DNA of 64,000 nucleotides from Serratia entomophila (GCF_021462285.1 NZ_CP082787.1:1674001-1738000); one strand, 5' to 3'; numbered from the stretch's first letter, positions 40,164 to 49,722 are shown. The notes: generated by a model from the sequence alone, not told the origin. Made by a program: numbers and translations.

Positions 40164-41066
40164 GTGAAAATTGCCATTCTTTCGCGCGACGGAACGCTGT
40201 ACTCATGCAAGCGGCTGCGGGAAGCGGCGGAGGATCGCGGGCACAGCATCGATGTCATCGATCCGCTCTCCTGCTATATGAACATCAACCCGGCGGCGCC
40301 GACCATCCACTATCGCGGCCGCCAGCTGGATCGCTACGACGCGGTTATCCCGCGTATCGGCTCCGCCATCACCTTCTACGGCACCGCGGTGCTGCGTCAG
40401 TTTGAGCTGCTCGGCAGCTATCCGCTGAACGAATCGGTCTCCATCACCCGGGCGCGCGACAAACTGCGTTCGCTGCAGCTGCTGGCGCGGCAGGGTATCG
40501 ATCTGCCGATAACCGGTTTCGCCCATTCGCCGGACGATACCGGCGACCTGATTGAGCTGGTGGGCGGCGCGCCGCTGGTGGTGAAACTGGTGGAGGGCAC
40601 TCAGGGCATCGGGGTGGTGCTGGCGGAAACCCGCCAGGCGGCGGAGAGCGTGATAGACGCCTTTCGCGGCCTGAACGCGCACATTCTGGTACAGGAGTAC
40701 ATCCGCGAAGCGCAGGGCAGCGACGTGCGCTGTCTGGTGGTGGGCGGCCGGGTGGTGGCGGCCATCGAGCGGCAGGCCAAGGCCGGAGAGTTCCGCTCCA
40801 ACCTGCACCGCGGCGGCACCGCCCGCAAGGTGAGCATCACCGCCAAGGAGCGGGCGATAGCGGTGAAAGCGGCCGCCACGCTGGGGCTGGACGTCGCCGG
40901 GGTGGACATCCTGCGTGCGGCGCGCGGCCCGCTGGTGATGGAGGTCAACGCTTCGCCGGGGCTGGAGGGGGTGGAAACCACCACCGGGCTGGATATCGCC
41001 GGCATGATGATCGAATACATCGAGCTGCGGGCGCGGCCGGGATTCAGGCTGAAGTCGGGCGGATAA
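40164..41066 (+). CDS. rimK: Ribosomal protein S6 modification glutamate ligase
   Basis: ATP-grasp ligase adding glutamates to the C-terminus of ribosomal protein S6 and able to make poly-alpha-glutamate. 300 residues. The ATP-grasp core is visible from [17 protein letters not shown] through [19 protein letters not shown] to the metal-binding [11 protein letters not shown] (Glu and Asn ligands). GTG start after a GGGG site. Probably co-transcribed with ybjC and ybjN. Confidence 0.95.
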   Translation: MKIAILSRDGTLYSCKRLREAAEDRGHSIDVIDPLSCYMNINPAAPTIHYRGRQLDRYDAVIPRIGSAITFYGTAVLRQFELLGSYPLNESVSITRARDKLRSLQLLARQGIDLPITGFAHSPDDTGDLIELVGGAPLVVKLVEGTQGIGVVLAETRQAAESVIDAFRGLNAHILVQEYIREAQGSDVRCLVVGGRVVAAIERQAKAGEFRSNLHRGGTARKVSITAKERAIAVKAAATLGLDVAGVDILRAARGPLVMEVNASPGLEGVETTTGLDIAGMMIEYIELRARPGFRLKSGG

Positions 41067-41201
41067 GCCGGTTGGAACGCAACTTTTTCTCGCCGATAAT
41101 TATCCTTTTAGTGAATTAAGCCGCATTGATCGTGGCGCATCGGGTGAATATTCCGTAAGCTATGCGCCTTTTCGCGTTTTGAATATTGTGAGGCTGGTTA
41201 T

Positions 41202-41681
41202 ATGGATTCACTCATTGTCCCTGATTTGGCGCTGCTGCGGCGCTGGCTGGATCAATCGGGCATTTCTTTCTTTGAGTGCGATTCCTGTCAGGCGCTGCAC
41301 CTGCCGCACATGCAAAACTTCGACGGCGTGTTCGACGCCAAGATCGATCTGGTGGACAACGTGATCCTGTTCTCGGCGCTGGCCGAGGTGAAACCGACCG
41401 CCTTGATCCCGCTGGTGGCCGATCTGAGCCAGATCAACGCCAGTTCGCTGACCATCAAAGCCTTTGTCGACATTCAGGACGACAACCTGCCGAAACTGAT
41501 CGTCTGCCAGTCGCTGAGCATCGCCGTCGGCGTGACGCTGGAGCAGTTCACCCACTTTATGCAGCAGGGCGAAGAGCAGATCTCGATGGTGATCCTCGAG
41601 GCGCGGGCGAACGATCTGCTGTTTATGGGCGACGAAGAAGAGAACCCCGCTGGCGCCGAGCGCCAGCCGATGCTGCACTGA
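41202..41681 (+). CDS. ybjN: YbjN family protein
   Basis: A 159-residue cytoplasmic protein of the YbjN group, recognisable by IPDLALLRRWLDQ-type opening, VDNVILFSALAEVKP and ISMVILEARANDLLFM. The fold resembles type III secretion chaperones. In E. coli and Erwinia (AmyR) its dosage affects motility, exopolysaccharide and stress responses. Synteny rimK-ybjN-potF is conserved. Confidence 0.92.
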   Translation: MDSLIVPDLALLRRWLDQSGISFFECDSCQALHLPHMQNFDGVFDAKIDLVDNVILFSALAEVKPTALIPLVADLSQINASSLTIKAFVDIQDDNLPKLIVCQSLSIAVGVTLEQFTHFMQQGEEQISMVILEARANDLLFMGDEEENPAGAERQPMLH

Positions 41682-42089
41682 TCCCCGCTGTACATTATGC
41701 GTGCCGCTGTTTCGGCGGCATGCTGCCGTTATTCCCCTCCGCAATAATATATTCTGCATTTTGCCCGCTGTTGCCAGATATTTCTCGTCGTTTGTGCCGT
41801 TAATGGCGTATCACATAGAGAAAAACTGCATAAAAAATCGATAAAAGGCGTTTTTTACCCTGGAGGCTGGCGGGTTCCGGCCGCAGCGGTTATGCTGCTG
41901 ATTCTGCTAAGGGCTTGCGATTCCCCTTGTGACCACGCGGGCTGGGCAGCTGAAAAAGGCTTATGCAATCAACTGCATAGCCATTCAATCCGCGGTTGCA
42001 ACGATTGCGCTCGATCAGGAAAGGTTTTGTATCGTCTCGCGATACAAGTTCAATTCTATGATTCACCCCTGTTTTGGAGGAAGTTACGG
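41682..42089. other. ybjN-potF intergenic region (408 bp)
   Basis: Leader and promoter DNA for potFGHI. It contains a short GC hairpin just past ybjN (GCCGC...GGCGGC, about 41702-41721) and the perfect TTGTATCG repeat near potF (42027-42047). No coding frame other than N-terminal extensions of potF that were rejected. E. coli potFGHI is nitrogen-controlled, but I found no clear sigma-54 promoter. Confidence 0.55.
42027..42047. repeat. Perfect inverted repeat in the potF leader
   Basis: TTGTATCG (42027-42034), spacer TCTCG, CGATACAA (42040-42047): 8-bp perfect arms, 42 bases before the potF start. Either an operator or an RNA hairpin close to the ribosome-binding site. Confidence 0.6.
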
Positions 42090-43199
42090 ATGGTCACCCA
42101 ACGTAAAAAGTGGTTATCGGGTGTTGTTGCCGGCCTGCTGATGGCCGCGTCCGTCACAGCGTCAGCCGAGGAAAAAACGCTGCACGTGTATAACTGGTCC
42201 GACTATATCGCGCCGGATACCTTAGCCAAATTCCAGAAAGAAACCGGCATTAAAGTGGTGTACGACGTCTTTGACTCCAATGAAGTGTTGGAAGGCAAAC
42301 TGATGGCGGGCAGCACCGGTTATGATCTGGTGGTGCCTTCATCCAACTTCCTCGAGCGCCAGTCCAAAGCCGGCATCTTCGAGCCGCTCGACAAGAGCAA
42401 AATGCCCAACTACAAAAACCTTGATCCCGAGATGCTGCAACTGGTGGCGCATAACGACAAGGACAACAAGTTCGGCATCCCTTACCTGATGGTGACCACC
42501 GGCATCGGTTATAACGTCGACAAGGTGAAGGCGGTGCTGGGCAAAGACGCGCCGGTCAACAGTTGGGATCTGATCCTCAAGCCGGAAAACCTCGAGAAGC
42601 TGAAAAGCTGCGGCGTTTCCTTCCTGGATGCGCCTAGCGAAGTTTATGCCACCGTGCTGCACTACCTGGGCAAAGATCCCAACAGCACCAACGCGGCGGA
42701 TTACACCGGCGCAGCCAACGATCTGCTGCTGAAGCTGCGGCCGAACATTCGCTACTTCCACTCCTCGCAGTACATCAACGATCTGGCGAACGGCGACATC
42801 TGCGTGGCGATCGGCTGGTCCGGCGACGTAATGCAGGCGGCCAACCGCGCCAAGGAGGCGAAGAACGGCGTAAACGTGGCCTATGCGATCCCGAAAGAAG
42901 GGGCGTTGACCTACTTTGACATGTTCGCCATGCCGGCGGATGCCAAAAACAAAGATGCCGCTTACCAGTTCCTGAACTTCCTGCTGAAGCCGGACGTGAT
43001 GGCGGATATCAGCAACCACGTCTACTACGCCAACGCGGTGAAGGACTCAACCCCGCTGGTGAACGCGGAAGTGCGCGACAACCCGAACGTGTATCCGCCG
43101 GCGGACTTGCGCGCCAAGCTGTTTACGCTCAACGTGCAATCGCCGAAGCTGGACCGGGTAATTACCCGCGCCTGGACTAAAGTTAAAAGCGGGAAATGA
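42090..43199 (+). CDS. potF: Putrescine-binding periplasmic protein
   Basis: Substrate-binding component of the PotFGHI putrescine importer; 369 residues (E. coli 370). Signal peptide MVTQRKKWLSGVVAGLLMAASVTASA. The mature protein opens EEKTLHVYNWSDYIAPDTL, and the polyamine-contacting acidic/aromatic residues lie in segments such as YNWSDY, GWSGDVMQA and YFDMFAMP. The ATG at 42090 follows GGAGGAAG; 66 upstream codons without protein character were excluded. Confidence 0.96.
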   Translation: MVTQRKKWLSGVVAGLLMAASVTASAEEKTLHVYNWSDYIAPDTLAKFQKETGIKVVYDVFDSNEVLEGKLMAGSTGYDLVVPSSNFLERQSKAGIFEPLDKSKMPNYKNLDPEMLQLVAHNDKDNKFGIPYLMVTTGIGYNVDKVKAVLGKDAPVNSWDLILKPENLEKLKSCGVSFLDAPSEVYATVLHYLGKDPNSTNAADYTGAANDLLLKLRPNIRYFHSSQYINDLANGDICVAIGWSGDVMQAANRAKEAKNGVNVAYAIPKEGALTYFDMFAMPADAKNKDAAYQFLNFLLKPDVMADISNHVYYANAVKDSTPLVNAEVRDNPNVYPPADLRAKLFTLNVQSPKLDRVITRAWTKVKSGK

Positions 43200-43205
43200 T
43201 GCGCA

Positions 43206-43260
43206 GGGCTCAGCATGCTGAGCCCAATGCCATACCGGCAGGCGGGTGATCCCCGCCTGC
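43206..43260 (+). repeat. Two tandem hairpins between potF and potG
   Basis: GGGCTCAGCATGCTGAGCCC (43206-43225) is a perfect 20-base palindrome. It is followed by GCAGGCGGG (43238-43246) pairing with CCCGCCTGC (43252-43260). No T-run. Such hairpins behind a binding-protein gene usually protect its mRNA and reduce downstream expression. Confidence 0.75.
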
Positions 43261-43327
43261 ATTGCCATTTTGGGCCATGGCAATCGCCGTGGTTTTTTGT
43301 ACTGCTTTACGCCGGAGATCACCCCGA

Positions 43328-44461
43328 TTGAACGACGCCATCCCTCGTCCTCAAGCCAAGTCGCAGAAGGTTTTCACCCCTCTGCTGGAAATCCGTAACC
43401 TCACCAAAACCTTCGACGGGCAGAACGCGGTTGAAGACGTCAGCCTGACCATCTACAAGGGCGAGATCTTCGCGCTGCTGGGGCCGTCCGGCTGCGGCAA
43501 GTCGACGCTGCTGCGCATGCTGGCCGGCTTTGAACAGCCGACGGAAGGGCAGATTGTGCTCGACGGGCAAGATATGTCGCACGTGCCGCCGTACCAGCGG
43601 CCGGTCAATATGATGTTCCAGTCTTACGCGCTGTTCCCCCATATGACGGTGGAGCAAAATATCGCCTTCGGCCTGAAGCAGGACAAAATGCCGCGGGCGG
43701 AAATCGCCGCTCGGGTGGCGGAAATGCTGTCGCTGGTGCATATGCAGGAATACGCCAAGCGCAAGCCGCACCAGCTTTCCGGCGGCCAGCGGCAGCGGGT
43801 GGCGCTGGCGCGCAGCCTGGCCAAGCGGCCGAAACTGCTGTTGCTGGACGAGCCGATGGGCGCGCTGGACAAAAAGCTGCGCGACCGGATGCAGCTGGAG
43901 GTCACCGACATCCTTGAACGCGTCGGCGTGACCTGCGTGATGGTGACCCACGATCAGGAAGAGGCGATGACCATGGCGGGGCGCATCGCCATCATGAACC
44001 GCGGCAAGTTTGTGCAGATAGGCGAGCCGGAAGAGATCTATGAGCACCCGAACAGCCGCTTCAGCGCCGAGTTTATCGGCTCGGTCAACGTGTTCGACTG
44101 CGTGCTGCAGGCGCGCCACGACGACGCGCTGATCCTGCAAAGCCCGGGCCTGCGCCATGCGATCAAGGTCGATCCGGACGCCTCGGTGGTGGACGGCGTG
44201 CCGATCCAGGTGGCGCTGCGGCCGGAAAAAATCATGCTGTGCGAAGAGGTGCCGGAAGACGGCTGCAACTTCGCGGTGGGGGAAGTGGTGCATATCGCCT
44301 ACCTGGGGGATTTGTCCATCTACCACGTGAAGCTGCACAGCGGCCAGATCATCAGCGCCCAGCTGCAAAACGGCCATCGCTTCCGCAAAGGCATGCCGAC
44401 CTGGGGCGACGAAGTGCGTCTGTGTTGGGAAACCGACAGCTGCGTTGTGTTGACGGTGTAG
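43328..44461 (+). CDS. potG: Putrescine ABC transporter ATP-binding protein
   Basis: ATPase of the PotFGHI importer, 377 residues with the E. coli length. Walker A GPSGCGKST, Q-loop MFQSYALFP, signature LSGGQRQRVALARS, Walker B LLLLDEPMGALD and the H-loop THDQ are all intact, followed by a C-terminal TOBE domain. The start is set at TTG 43328 because the protein then begins with the conserved NDAIPRPQAKSQK. An ATG 22 codons upstream exists but gives a non-conserved leader. Confidence 0.93.
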   Translation: MNDAIPRPQAKSQKVFTPLLEIRNLTKTFDGQNAVEDVSLTIYKGEIFALLGPSGCGKSTLLRMLAGFEQPTEGQIVLDGQDMSHVPPYQRPVNMMFQSYALFPHMTVEQNIAFGLKQDKMPRAEIAARVAEMLSLVHMQEYAKRKPHQLSGGQRQRVALARSLAKRPKLLLLDEPMGALDKKLRDRMQLEVTDILERVGVTCVMVTHDQEEAMTMAGRIAIMNRGKFVQIGEPEEIYEHPNSRFSAEFIGSVNVFDCVLQARHDDALILQSPGLRHAIKVDPDASVVDGVPIQVALRPEKIMLCEEVPEDGCNFAVGEVVHIAYLGDLSIYHVKLHSGQIISAQLQNGHRFRKGMPTWGDEVRLCWETDSCVVLTV

Positions 44462-44485
44462 ATGAGACGCTGAGGAGTAACCCTG

Positions 44486-45451
44486 ATGACAATGCTTTCT
44501 GAACGCACGCCGCCGGAGCCGCCGGCCAAGCCGCACGGCGGCCTCAAGGCGCTGTTCCAACGGCTGCAGATGGCGCACGGCCGCAGGCTGGTGATCGCGT
44601 TGCCGCTGCTGTGGCTGATGCTGCTGTTTATGCTGCCGTTCCTGATCGTGTTCAAGATCAGCCTGGCGGAGCTGGCGCTGGCGGTGCCGCCTTATACCGA
44701 TCTGATGAGCTGGGCGGACGGCAAGCTGGACATCGCGCTCAACTTCGCCAACTACCTGCAGTTGGCTGACGATCCGCTGTATATCGACGCTTACCTACAG
44801 TCGCTGCGCGTGGCGGCGGTGTCTACGCTGTGCTGCCTGATCATCGGCTATCCGTTGGCCTGGGCGGTGGCGCACAGCAAGGCTTCGACCCGTAATATTC
44901 TGCTGTTGCTGGTGATCCTGCCGTCCTGGACCTCGTTCCTGATCCGCGTATACGCCTGGATGGGGATCCTGAAAAACAACGGCATTCTGAACAACTTCCT
45001 GCTGTGGCTGGGGGTGATCGACCAGCCGCTGGTGATCCTGCACACCAACCTGGCGGTGTATATCGGCATCGTTTACTCCTACCTGCCGTTTATGGTGCTG
45101 CCGATTTACACTGCGCTGACCCGGCTGGACTATTCGCTGGTGGAGGCGTCGCTGGATCTGGGCGCCCGGCCGCTGAAAACCTTCTTCAGCGTGATCGTGC
45201 CGCTGACGCGCGGCGGCATTATCGCCGGGTCGATGCTGGTGTTCATTCCGGCGGTGGGCGAGTTCGTGATCCCGGAACTGCTTGGCGGGCCGGATAGCAT
45301 CATGATCGGCCGCGTGCTGTGGCAGGAATTCTTTAACAACCGCGACTGGCCGGTAGCCTCGGCGGTCGCCACCATCATGCTGCTGTTGCTGATCGTGCCG
45401 ATCCTGTGGTTCCACAAGCACCAGAACAAGGAAATGGGGGGGCAGGGATGA
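44486..45451 (+). CDS. potH: Putrescine ABC transporter permease PotH
   Basis: Inner-membrane permease with six helices, 321 residues. The EAA loop contacting PotG is EASLDLGARPLKTFFSVIVP. It is 24 bases after potG behind GAGGAG and overlaps potI by 4 bases. Heterodimerises with PotI to form the channel. Confidence 0.95.
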   Translation: MTMLSERTPPEPPAKPHGGLKALFQRLQMAHGRRLVIALPLLWLMLLFMLPFLIVFKISLAELALAVPPYTDLMSWADGKLDIALNFANYLQLADDPLYIDAYLQSLRVAAVSTLCCLIIGYPLAWAVAHSKASTRNILLLLVILPSWTSFLIRVYAWMGILKNNGILNNFLLWLGVIDQPLVILHTNLAVYIGIVYSYLPFMVLPIYTALTRLDYSLVEASLDLGARPLKTFFSVIVPLTRGGIIAGSMLVFIPAVGEFVIPELLGGPDSIMIGRVLWQEFFNNRDWPVASAVATIMLLLLIVPILWFHKHQNKEMGGQG

Positions 45452-46293
45452 ACAACTTGCCGGTAGTGCGCTCGCCGTGGCGCATCGCTATTTTGGTGCT
45501 TGGTTTCACCTTCCTGTACGCGCCGATGCTGATGCTGGTGATTTACTCGTTCAACAGCTCCAAGCTGGTGACGGTATGGGCCGGTTGGTCCACTCGCTGG
45601 TATACCGAGCTGTTCCACGATTCGGCGATGATCGGCGCCGTTGGCCTCAGCCTGACCATCGCCGCGGCTTCGGCCACCGCTGCGGTAGTGCTCGGCGCCA
45701 TTGCCGCGGTGGTGATGGTGCGTTTCGGCCGTTTCCGCGGCTCGACCGGCTTCGCCTTTATGCTGACCGCGCCGCTGGTTATGCCGGACGTCATTACCGG
45801 CCTGTCGCTGCTGCTGCTGTTCGTGGCGATGGGCCATGCCTTCGGTTGGCCGGCGGAGCGCGGCATGTTCACCATCTGGTTGGCGCACGTTACCTTCTGT
45901 ACCGCTTACGTGGCGGTGGTGATCAGTTCGCGCCTGCGCGAGGTGGACAGGTCCATCGAAGAAGCGGCGATGGACTTGGGAGCGACGCCGCTGAAGGTGT
46001 TCTTCGTCATCACTTTGCCGATGATTGCGCCAGCGCTGGTTTCCGGCTGGATGCTGGCGTTTACCCTGTCGCTGGACGATCTGGTGATCGCCAGCTTTGT
46101 CTCCGGCCCGGGGGCGACCACGCTACCTATGCTGGTATTCTCCAGCGTGCGTTTGGGGGTTAACCCGGAAATCAACGCGTTGGCCAGTTTGATCCTGCTG
46201 GTCGTGGGCATTATCGGCCTGATCGCCTGGTGGTTTATGGCGCGCTCGGAAAAACAGCGATCGCGCGAATTACAACGGGCCGCCCGTAGCTGA
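45448..46293 (+). CDS. potI: Putrescine ABC transporter permease PotI
   Basis: Second permease of the putrescine importer, 281 residues, six helices. EAA loop EEAAMDLGATPLKVFFVITLP. The start ATG overlaps the potH TGA (ATGA), giving coupled translation; a GTG-started extension within potH was rejected. Ends the potFGHI operon. Confidence 0.95.
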   Translation: MNNLPVVRSPWRIAILVLGFTFLYAPMLMLVIYSFNSSKLVTVWAGWSTRWYTELFHDSAMIGAVGLSLTIAAASATAAVVLGAIAAVVMVRFGRFRGSTGFAFMLTAPLVMPDVITGLSLLLLFVAMGHAFGWPAERGMFTIWLAHVTFCTAYVAVVISSRLREVDRSIEEAAMDLGATPLKVFFVITLPMIAPALVSGWMLAFTLSLDDLVIASFVSGPGATTLPMLVFSSVRLGVNPEINALASLILLVVGIIGLIAWWFMARSEKQRSRELQRAARS

Positions 46294-46396
46294 GCCGCAA
46301 CAAACCTGCTATTTTTGAAACTATTGTTATTGCAACTAGTTAGCTGGTTTTATATACATTACCTGAATTGGTTGTGTGTTGTTGTGGAACAGGGAT

Positions 46397-46876
46397 ATGT
46401 CAGAGATGCTGAAAAGCAGGCAGGGGATGGGATCGGCTTCAGACGCGCCTGTGCCGGTGATGGTGGCCGGCACGGCGATGGTGGCCATCAAGTGCATCAG
46501 CGTGCTGTTGCTGCTGGGGGAACTGGGCGTCGACGGCGCCCAGGAGTTTGTTAACACCAGCGCGCAGGCCTGGGATTCCACCTTTATTTTTCTGGCCGGC
46601 CTGGTATTGCTGTGTCTGCAAATCAGCTGCGGTTTTGCGGTAATGCGCGGCCGCAACTGGGGGCGCTGGGGCTATGTGGCCTGCCAGTGCGTGGTGGTCG
46701 CCTACCTGCTGCTGGCTACCATCGGCAGCCTGTTGCCGGAAGTGTTCACCGTGGAAGGGGAAACCAGCGGGCAGATCCTGCGCATCTTGATTTTGCAAAA
46801 GATCCCCGATGCGGTGATTTTGGCGCTGTTATTCGTTCCTGCCGCCAGCCGCCGGTTTTTCGCCGCCGGCGGTTGA
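46397..46876 (+). CDS. ybjO: YbjO, inner-membrane protein
   Basis: About 159 residues with four hydrophobic segments. The C-terminal LQKIPDAVILALLFVPAASRRFF is the segment that matches E. coli YbjO (DUF2593). Located between potI and rlmC exactly as in E. coli. Function unknown. The precise start is uncertain: ATG 46397 and ATG 46406 are both possible relative to the AGGGA at 46391. Confidence 0.82.
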   Translation: MSEMLKSRQGMGSASDAPVPVMVAGTAMVAIKCISVLLLLGELGVDGAQEFVNTSAQAWDSTFIFLAGLVLLCLQISCGFAVMRGRNWGRWGYVACQCVVVAYLLLATIGSLLPEVFTVEGETSGQILRILILQKIPDAVILALLFVPAASRRFFAAGG

Positions 46877-46944
46877 GACTTTGAGGGCGCGGAGTGCTAG
46901 AATCTGCGCCCTTAATTCTTCATCCTGAACGCAGAGTACTCTTC

Positions 46945-48072
46945 ATGCATTGCGCTTTGTATACGGCGGGCACCTGCCGTTCCTGCCAGTGGCTGGAAAA
47001 GCCGTACCCACGGCAGCTGGCCGACAAACAGCATCACCTGCAATCGCTGCTGGCCGGGCGCGCCGTTGCGCAATGGCGGGAGCCGGTGGCAGGGGAGCAA
47101 AGCGCGTTCCGCAATAAAGCCAAGATGGTGGTCAGCGGCAGCGTTGAACGCCCGCTGCTCGGCATGCTGCACCGCGACGGCACGCCGGCCGATCTCAGCG
47201 ACTGCCCGCTGTATCCCGCCAGCTTCGCCCCGATGTTCGGCGTACTGAAAAGCTTTATCGCCCGCGCCGGGTTAACGCCCTATAACGTGGCGCGCAAGCG
47301 CGGCGAGCTGAAGTATCTGCTGCTGACCGAAAGCACCCTTGGCGGCGGCGTGATGCTGCGCTTCGTGCTGCGGTCGGAAACCAAGCTGGCGCAGCTGCGC
47401 GCCGCGCTGCCCTGGCTGCGGCAACAGCTGCCGCAGCTCCGGGTGATCTCCGCCAATATTCAGCCGGTGCACATGGCCATCATGGAAGGGGAACGCGAGA
47501 TCGCGCTAACCGATCGCCAGGCGCTGGAGGAGCAGTTTAATCAGGTGCCGTTGTATATCCGCCCGCAGAGCTTCTTCCAGACCAACCCGCAGGTAGCCGC
47601 CGGCCTGTACGCCACTGCCCGCGACTGGGTGCGGGCGTTGGGCATCGGCAGCATGTGGGATCTGTTCTGCGGCGTCGGCGGCTTTGGCCTGCACTGCGCG
47701 CAGCCGCAAACCCGCCTGACCGGCATAGAAATCAGCGCAGAGGCGATTGCCTGCGCGCGCCAGTCGGCGCAGCAGCTGGGCCTGCAGCAGGTCGATTTTC
47801 AGGCGCTGGACTCAACGCGTTTCGCCACCGCTGAAGGCCATGTACCGCAGCTGGTGCTGGTCAATCCGCCGCGGCGCGGCATCGGCCAGGCGCTGTGCGA
47901 GTATTTGAACCACATGGCGCCGGGCTACATCCTGTATTCCAGCTGCAACGCCGAGAGCATGGCGAAAGATATCGATATGCTGCCGGGCTACCGCATCGAG
48001 CGGGTGCAGCTGTTCGACATGTTTCCCCATACCGTGCACTATGAAGTGCTGACGCTGCTGGTGCGCAACTGA
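46945..48072 (+). CDS. rlmC: 23S rRNA (uracil-747-C5)-methyltransferase
   Basis: SAM-dependent methyltransferase of the RumA/TrmA family, 375 residues as in E. coli. Iron-sulfur cysteines are Cys3, Cys11, Cys14 and Cys87. The SAM loop is [12 protein letters not shown] (239-250), the VNPPRRG motif follows, and the catalytic cysteine is Cys334 in [10 protein letters not shown]. The start at 46945 keeps Cys3 at its conserved place; a 17-residue upstream extension was rejected. Confidence 0.96.
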   Translation: MHCALYTAGTCRSCQWLEKPYPRQLADKQHHLQSLLAGRAVAQWREPVAGEQSAFRNKAKMVVSGSVERPLLGMLHRDGTPADLSDCPLYPASFAPMFGVLKSFIARAGLTPYNVARKRGELKYLLLTESTLGGGVMLRFVLRSETKLAQLRAALPWLRQQLPQLRVISANIQPVHMAIMEGEREIALTDRQALEEQFNQVPLYIRPQSFFQTNPQVAAGLYATARDWVRALGIGSMWDLFCGVGGFGLHCAQPQTRLTGIEISAEAIACARQSAQQLGLQQVDFQALDSTRFATAEGHVPQLVLVNPPRRGIGQALCEYLNHMAPGYILYSSCNAESMAKDIDMLPGYRIERVQLFDMFPHTVHYEVLTLLVRN

Positions 48073-48079
48073 CTGATAT

Positions 48080-48101
48080 AAGGCCCGGTTGAACGGGCCT
48101 T
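48080..48101. terminator. Hairpin between rlmC and artJ
   Basis: AAGGCCCG (48080-48087), 6-base loop, CGGGCCTT (48094-48101). Shared by two convergent genes; tails are only weakly T-rich. Confidence 0.65.
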
Positions 48102-48115
48102 ATGATTTGCGGGGT

Positions 48116-48850
48116 TTACTGCGGGAACCATTTGTCGTTGATGGCTTGGTAAGTGCCGTCGGCCTTGATGGCGTCCAGCGCGGCGTTCAGCTTGGCCAGC
48201 AACGCCTGGTTATCCGGGCGCACCGCGATGCCCAGGCCGGTGCCGAAGTATTGCGCATCGGTGACGTGTTCGCCGACCGGCGCCAGGCCGGGGTTGTTCT
48301 TCAGCCATTCATTCACCACCGCGGTATCGCCGAACACGCCGTCGATACGGCCGTTTTTCAGCTCCAGAATGGCGTTCTGGTAACTGTCGTAGGAGACGGT
48401 GTTGATTTCCGGGTGCTTGTCCTGCATGTATTTCTGGTGGGTGGTGCCGTTTTCCATGCCGACTTTCTTGCCCTTCAGATCTGCCAGCGAACTGAACTTG
48501 CCTTTCTGGGCGATAACGACCGCCGAGTTGGCGTAGTAGGGTTGGGTGAAGGAAACCTGCTTGCTGCGCTCCGGCGTGATGTCCATACCCGAGATCACCG
48601 CATCGTATTTTTTGAATTTCAGCGCGGCGATCAGGCTGTCGAACGCCTGGTTGGTGAAGGTGCATTCCACCTTCATCTGTTTGCACAACGCATTGGCCAG
48701 ATCGATATCAAAACCGACGATCTGGTTGCTGGCGTCCAGCGATTCGAACGGCGGATAGGTGGCGGAAGAGGCGAAGCGAAGGGTGTCGGCGGCGCCGGCG
48801 TTAAAGGCGATCCCAGCCAACACTGTCGCGGCCAGCAGTAATTTTTTCAT
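48116..48850 (-). CDS. artJ: Arginine-binding periplasmic protein ArtJ
   Basis: Substrate-binding protein of the arginine importer, 244 residues with a signal peptide ending NAGA. The amino-acid-binding fold is shown by SATYPPFESLD, GFDIDLANALCK, MDITPERSKQ and GVFGDTAVVNEWL. A separate monocistronic unit, as in E. coli where ArtJ is the high-affinity L-arginine binder. A likely ARG box lies 113 bases upstream. Paralogue of artI in this window. Confidence 0.94.
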   Translation of the reverse strand: MKKLLLAATVLAGIAFNAGAADTLRFASSATYPPFESLDASNQIVGFDIDLANALCKQMKVECTFTNQAFDSLIAALKFKKYDAVISGMDITPERSKQVSFTQPYYANSAVVIAQKGKFSSLADLKGKKVGMENGTTHQKYMQDKHPEINTVSYDSYQNAILELKNGRIDGVFGDTAVVNEWLKNNPGLAPVGEHVTDAQYFGTGLGIAVRPDNQALLAKLNAALDAIKADGTYQAINDKWFPQ

Positions 48851-48962
48851 GCGTAGTGCTCCTGTCTGTATTCAGAATGTCGTTATCTCGCCATCGCTTG
48901 ATTTTACTGATAATAACCAGAGGGTTTTCGCGAATGTGCCGGAAGATAACCATGCCATTGAG

Positions 48963-48976
48963 TGAATTGATATGCA
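48963..48976. promoter_or_regulatory. Candidate ArgR box upstream of artJ
   Basis: TGAAT-TGAT-ATGCA matches the ARG-box core TGAAT-N4-ATTCA at 9 of 10 positions. E. coli artJ is ArgR-repressed. A second, weaker A/T-rich half follows. Confidence 0.4.
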
Positions 48977-49006
48977 ATGTAAATGATTAAAAATTGCTAT
49001 GGGCAT

Positions 49007-49034
49007 AAAAAAGCCCCGTACTGAGACGGGGCTT
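49007..49034 (-). terminator. Terminator of the artPIQM operon
   Basis: GCCCCGT (49013-49019), loop ACTGAG, ACGGGGC (49026-49032). On the minus strand it is followed by six T residues (A-run 49007-49012), 20 bases after the artM stop. Confidence 0.9.
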
Positions 49035-49053
49035 CGACAGGGGCGTCTTGCCT

Positions 49054-49722
49054 TCAGTTGCGGCGTTCGAACGCCAGCGCGCGGCGCTCGACCAGCCGCA
49101 TCAGCAGCGTCAGCAGGCCGTTCACGCACAGGTAGACCAGGCCCGCGGCGCCAAACACCATCACGTCGTAGGTGCGGCCGTACATCAGCTGGCTGTAGCC
49201 CATGACCTCCATCAGCGTAATGGTGTAGGCCAGCGAGGTGCTTTTAAATACCAGCACCACTTCGTTGGAGTAAGACGACAGCGCGCGTTTGAAGGCGAAC
49301 GGCAACAGGATGCGCAGCGTCTGTTTGCGCGACATGCCCAGCGCCTCGCAGGACTGCCATTGCCCGGCGGGGATCGCCCGCACCGCGCCGTAGAACAGCT
49401 GGGTAGTGTAGGCCGCGCTGTTCAGCGCCAGTGCGATCATCGCGCACAGCCATGGCTGCGACAGCAGGTTCCACAGCCACGGATAGTCGCGGATCGACGG
49501 GAACTGGCCGGGGCCGTAGTAGATCAGGAAGATCTGCACCAGCAGCGGCGTGCCGGTAAACAGCGTGATGTAGATTTTCACCAGCGGCGTCAGGATCGGC
49601 GTTTTCAGCGTCAGGATCACCGTCAGCAGCAGCGACAGCGCCAACGCCACGATCAGCGCGGCGAGGGTCAGCGTCAGGCTGGTGTGCAGCCCTTTGACGA
49701 TTTCCGGCAAATACTCAAGCAT
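49054..49722 (-). CDS. artM: Arginine ABC transporter permease ArtM
   Basis: Inner-membrane permease, 222 residues, five helices. The EAA-like loop is SCEALGMSRKQTLRILLPFA. GTPLLVQIFLIYYG is the typical HisM/GlnP-family segment. Its start overlaps the artQ stop by one base. Last gene of artPIQM. Confidence 0.95.
   Translation of the reverse strand: MLEYLPEIVKGLHTSLTLTLAALIVALALSLLLTVILTLKTPILTPLVKIYITLFTGTPLLVQIFLIYYGPGQFPSIRDYPWLWNLLSQPWLCAMIALALNSAAYTTQLFYGAVRAIPAGQWQSCEALGMSRKQTLRILLPFAFKRALSSYSNEVVLVFKSTSLAYTITLMEVMGYSQLMYGRTYDVMVFGAAGLVYLCVNGLLTLLMRLVERRALAFERRN

Noticed and set aside
41088..41101. GATAATTATC as a Fur box downstream of rimK
   Set aside because: Only a 10-base palindrome, without the 19-base Fur pattern, and not near an iron gene.
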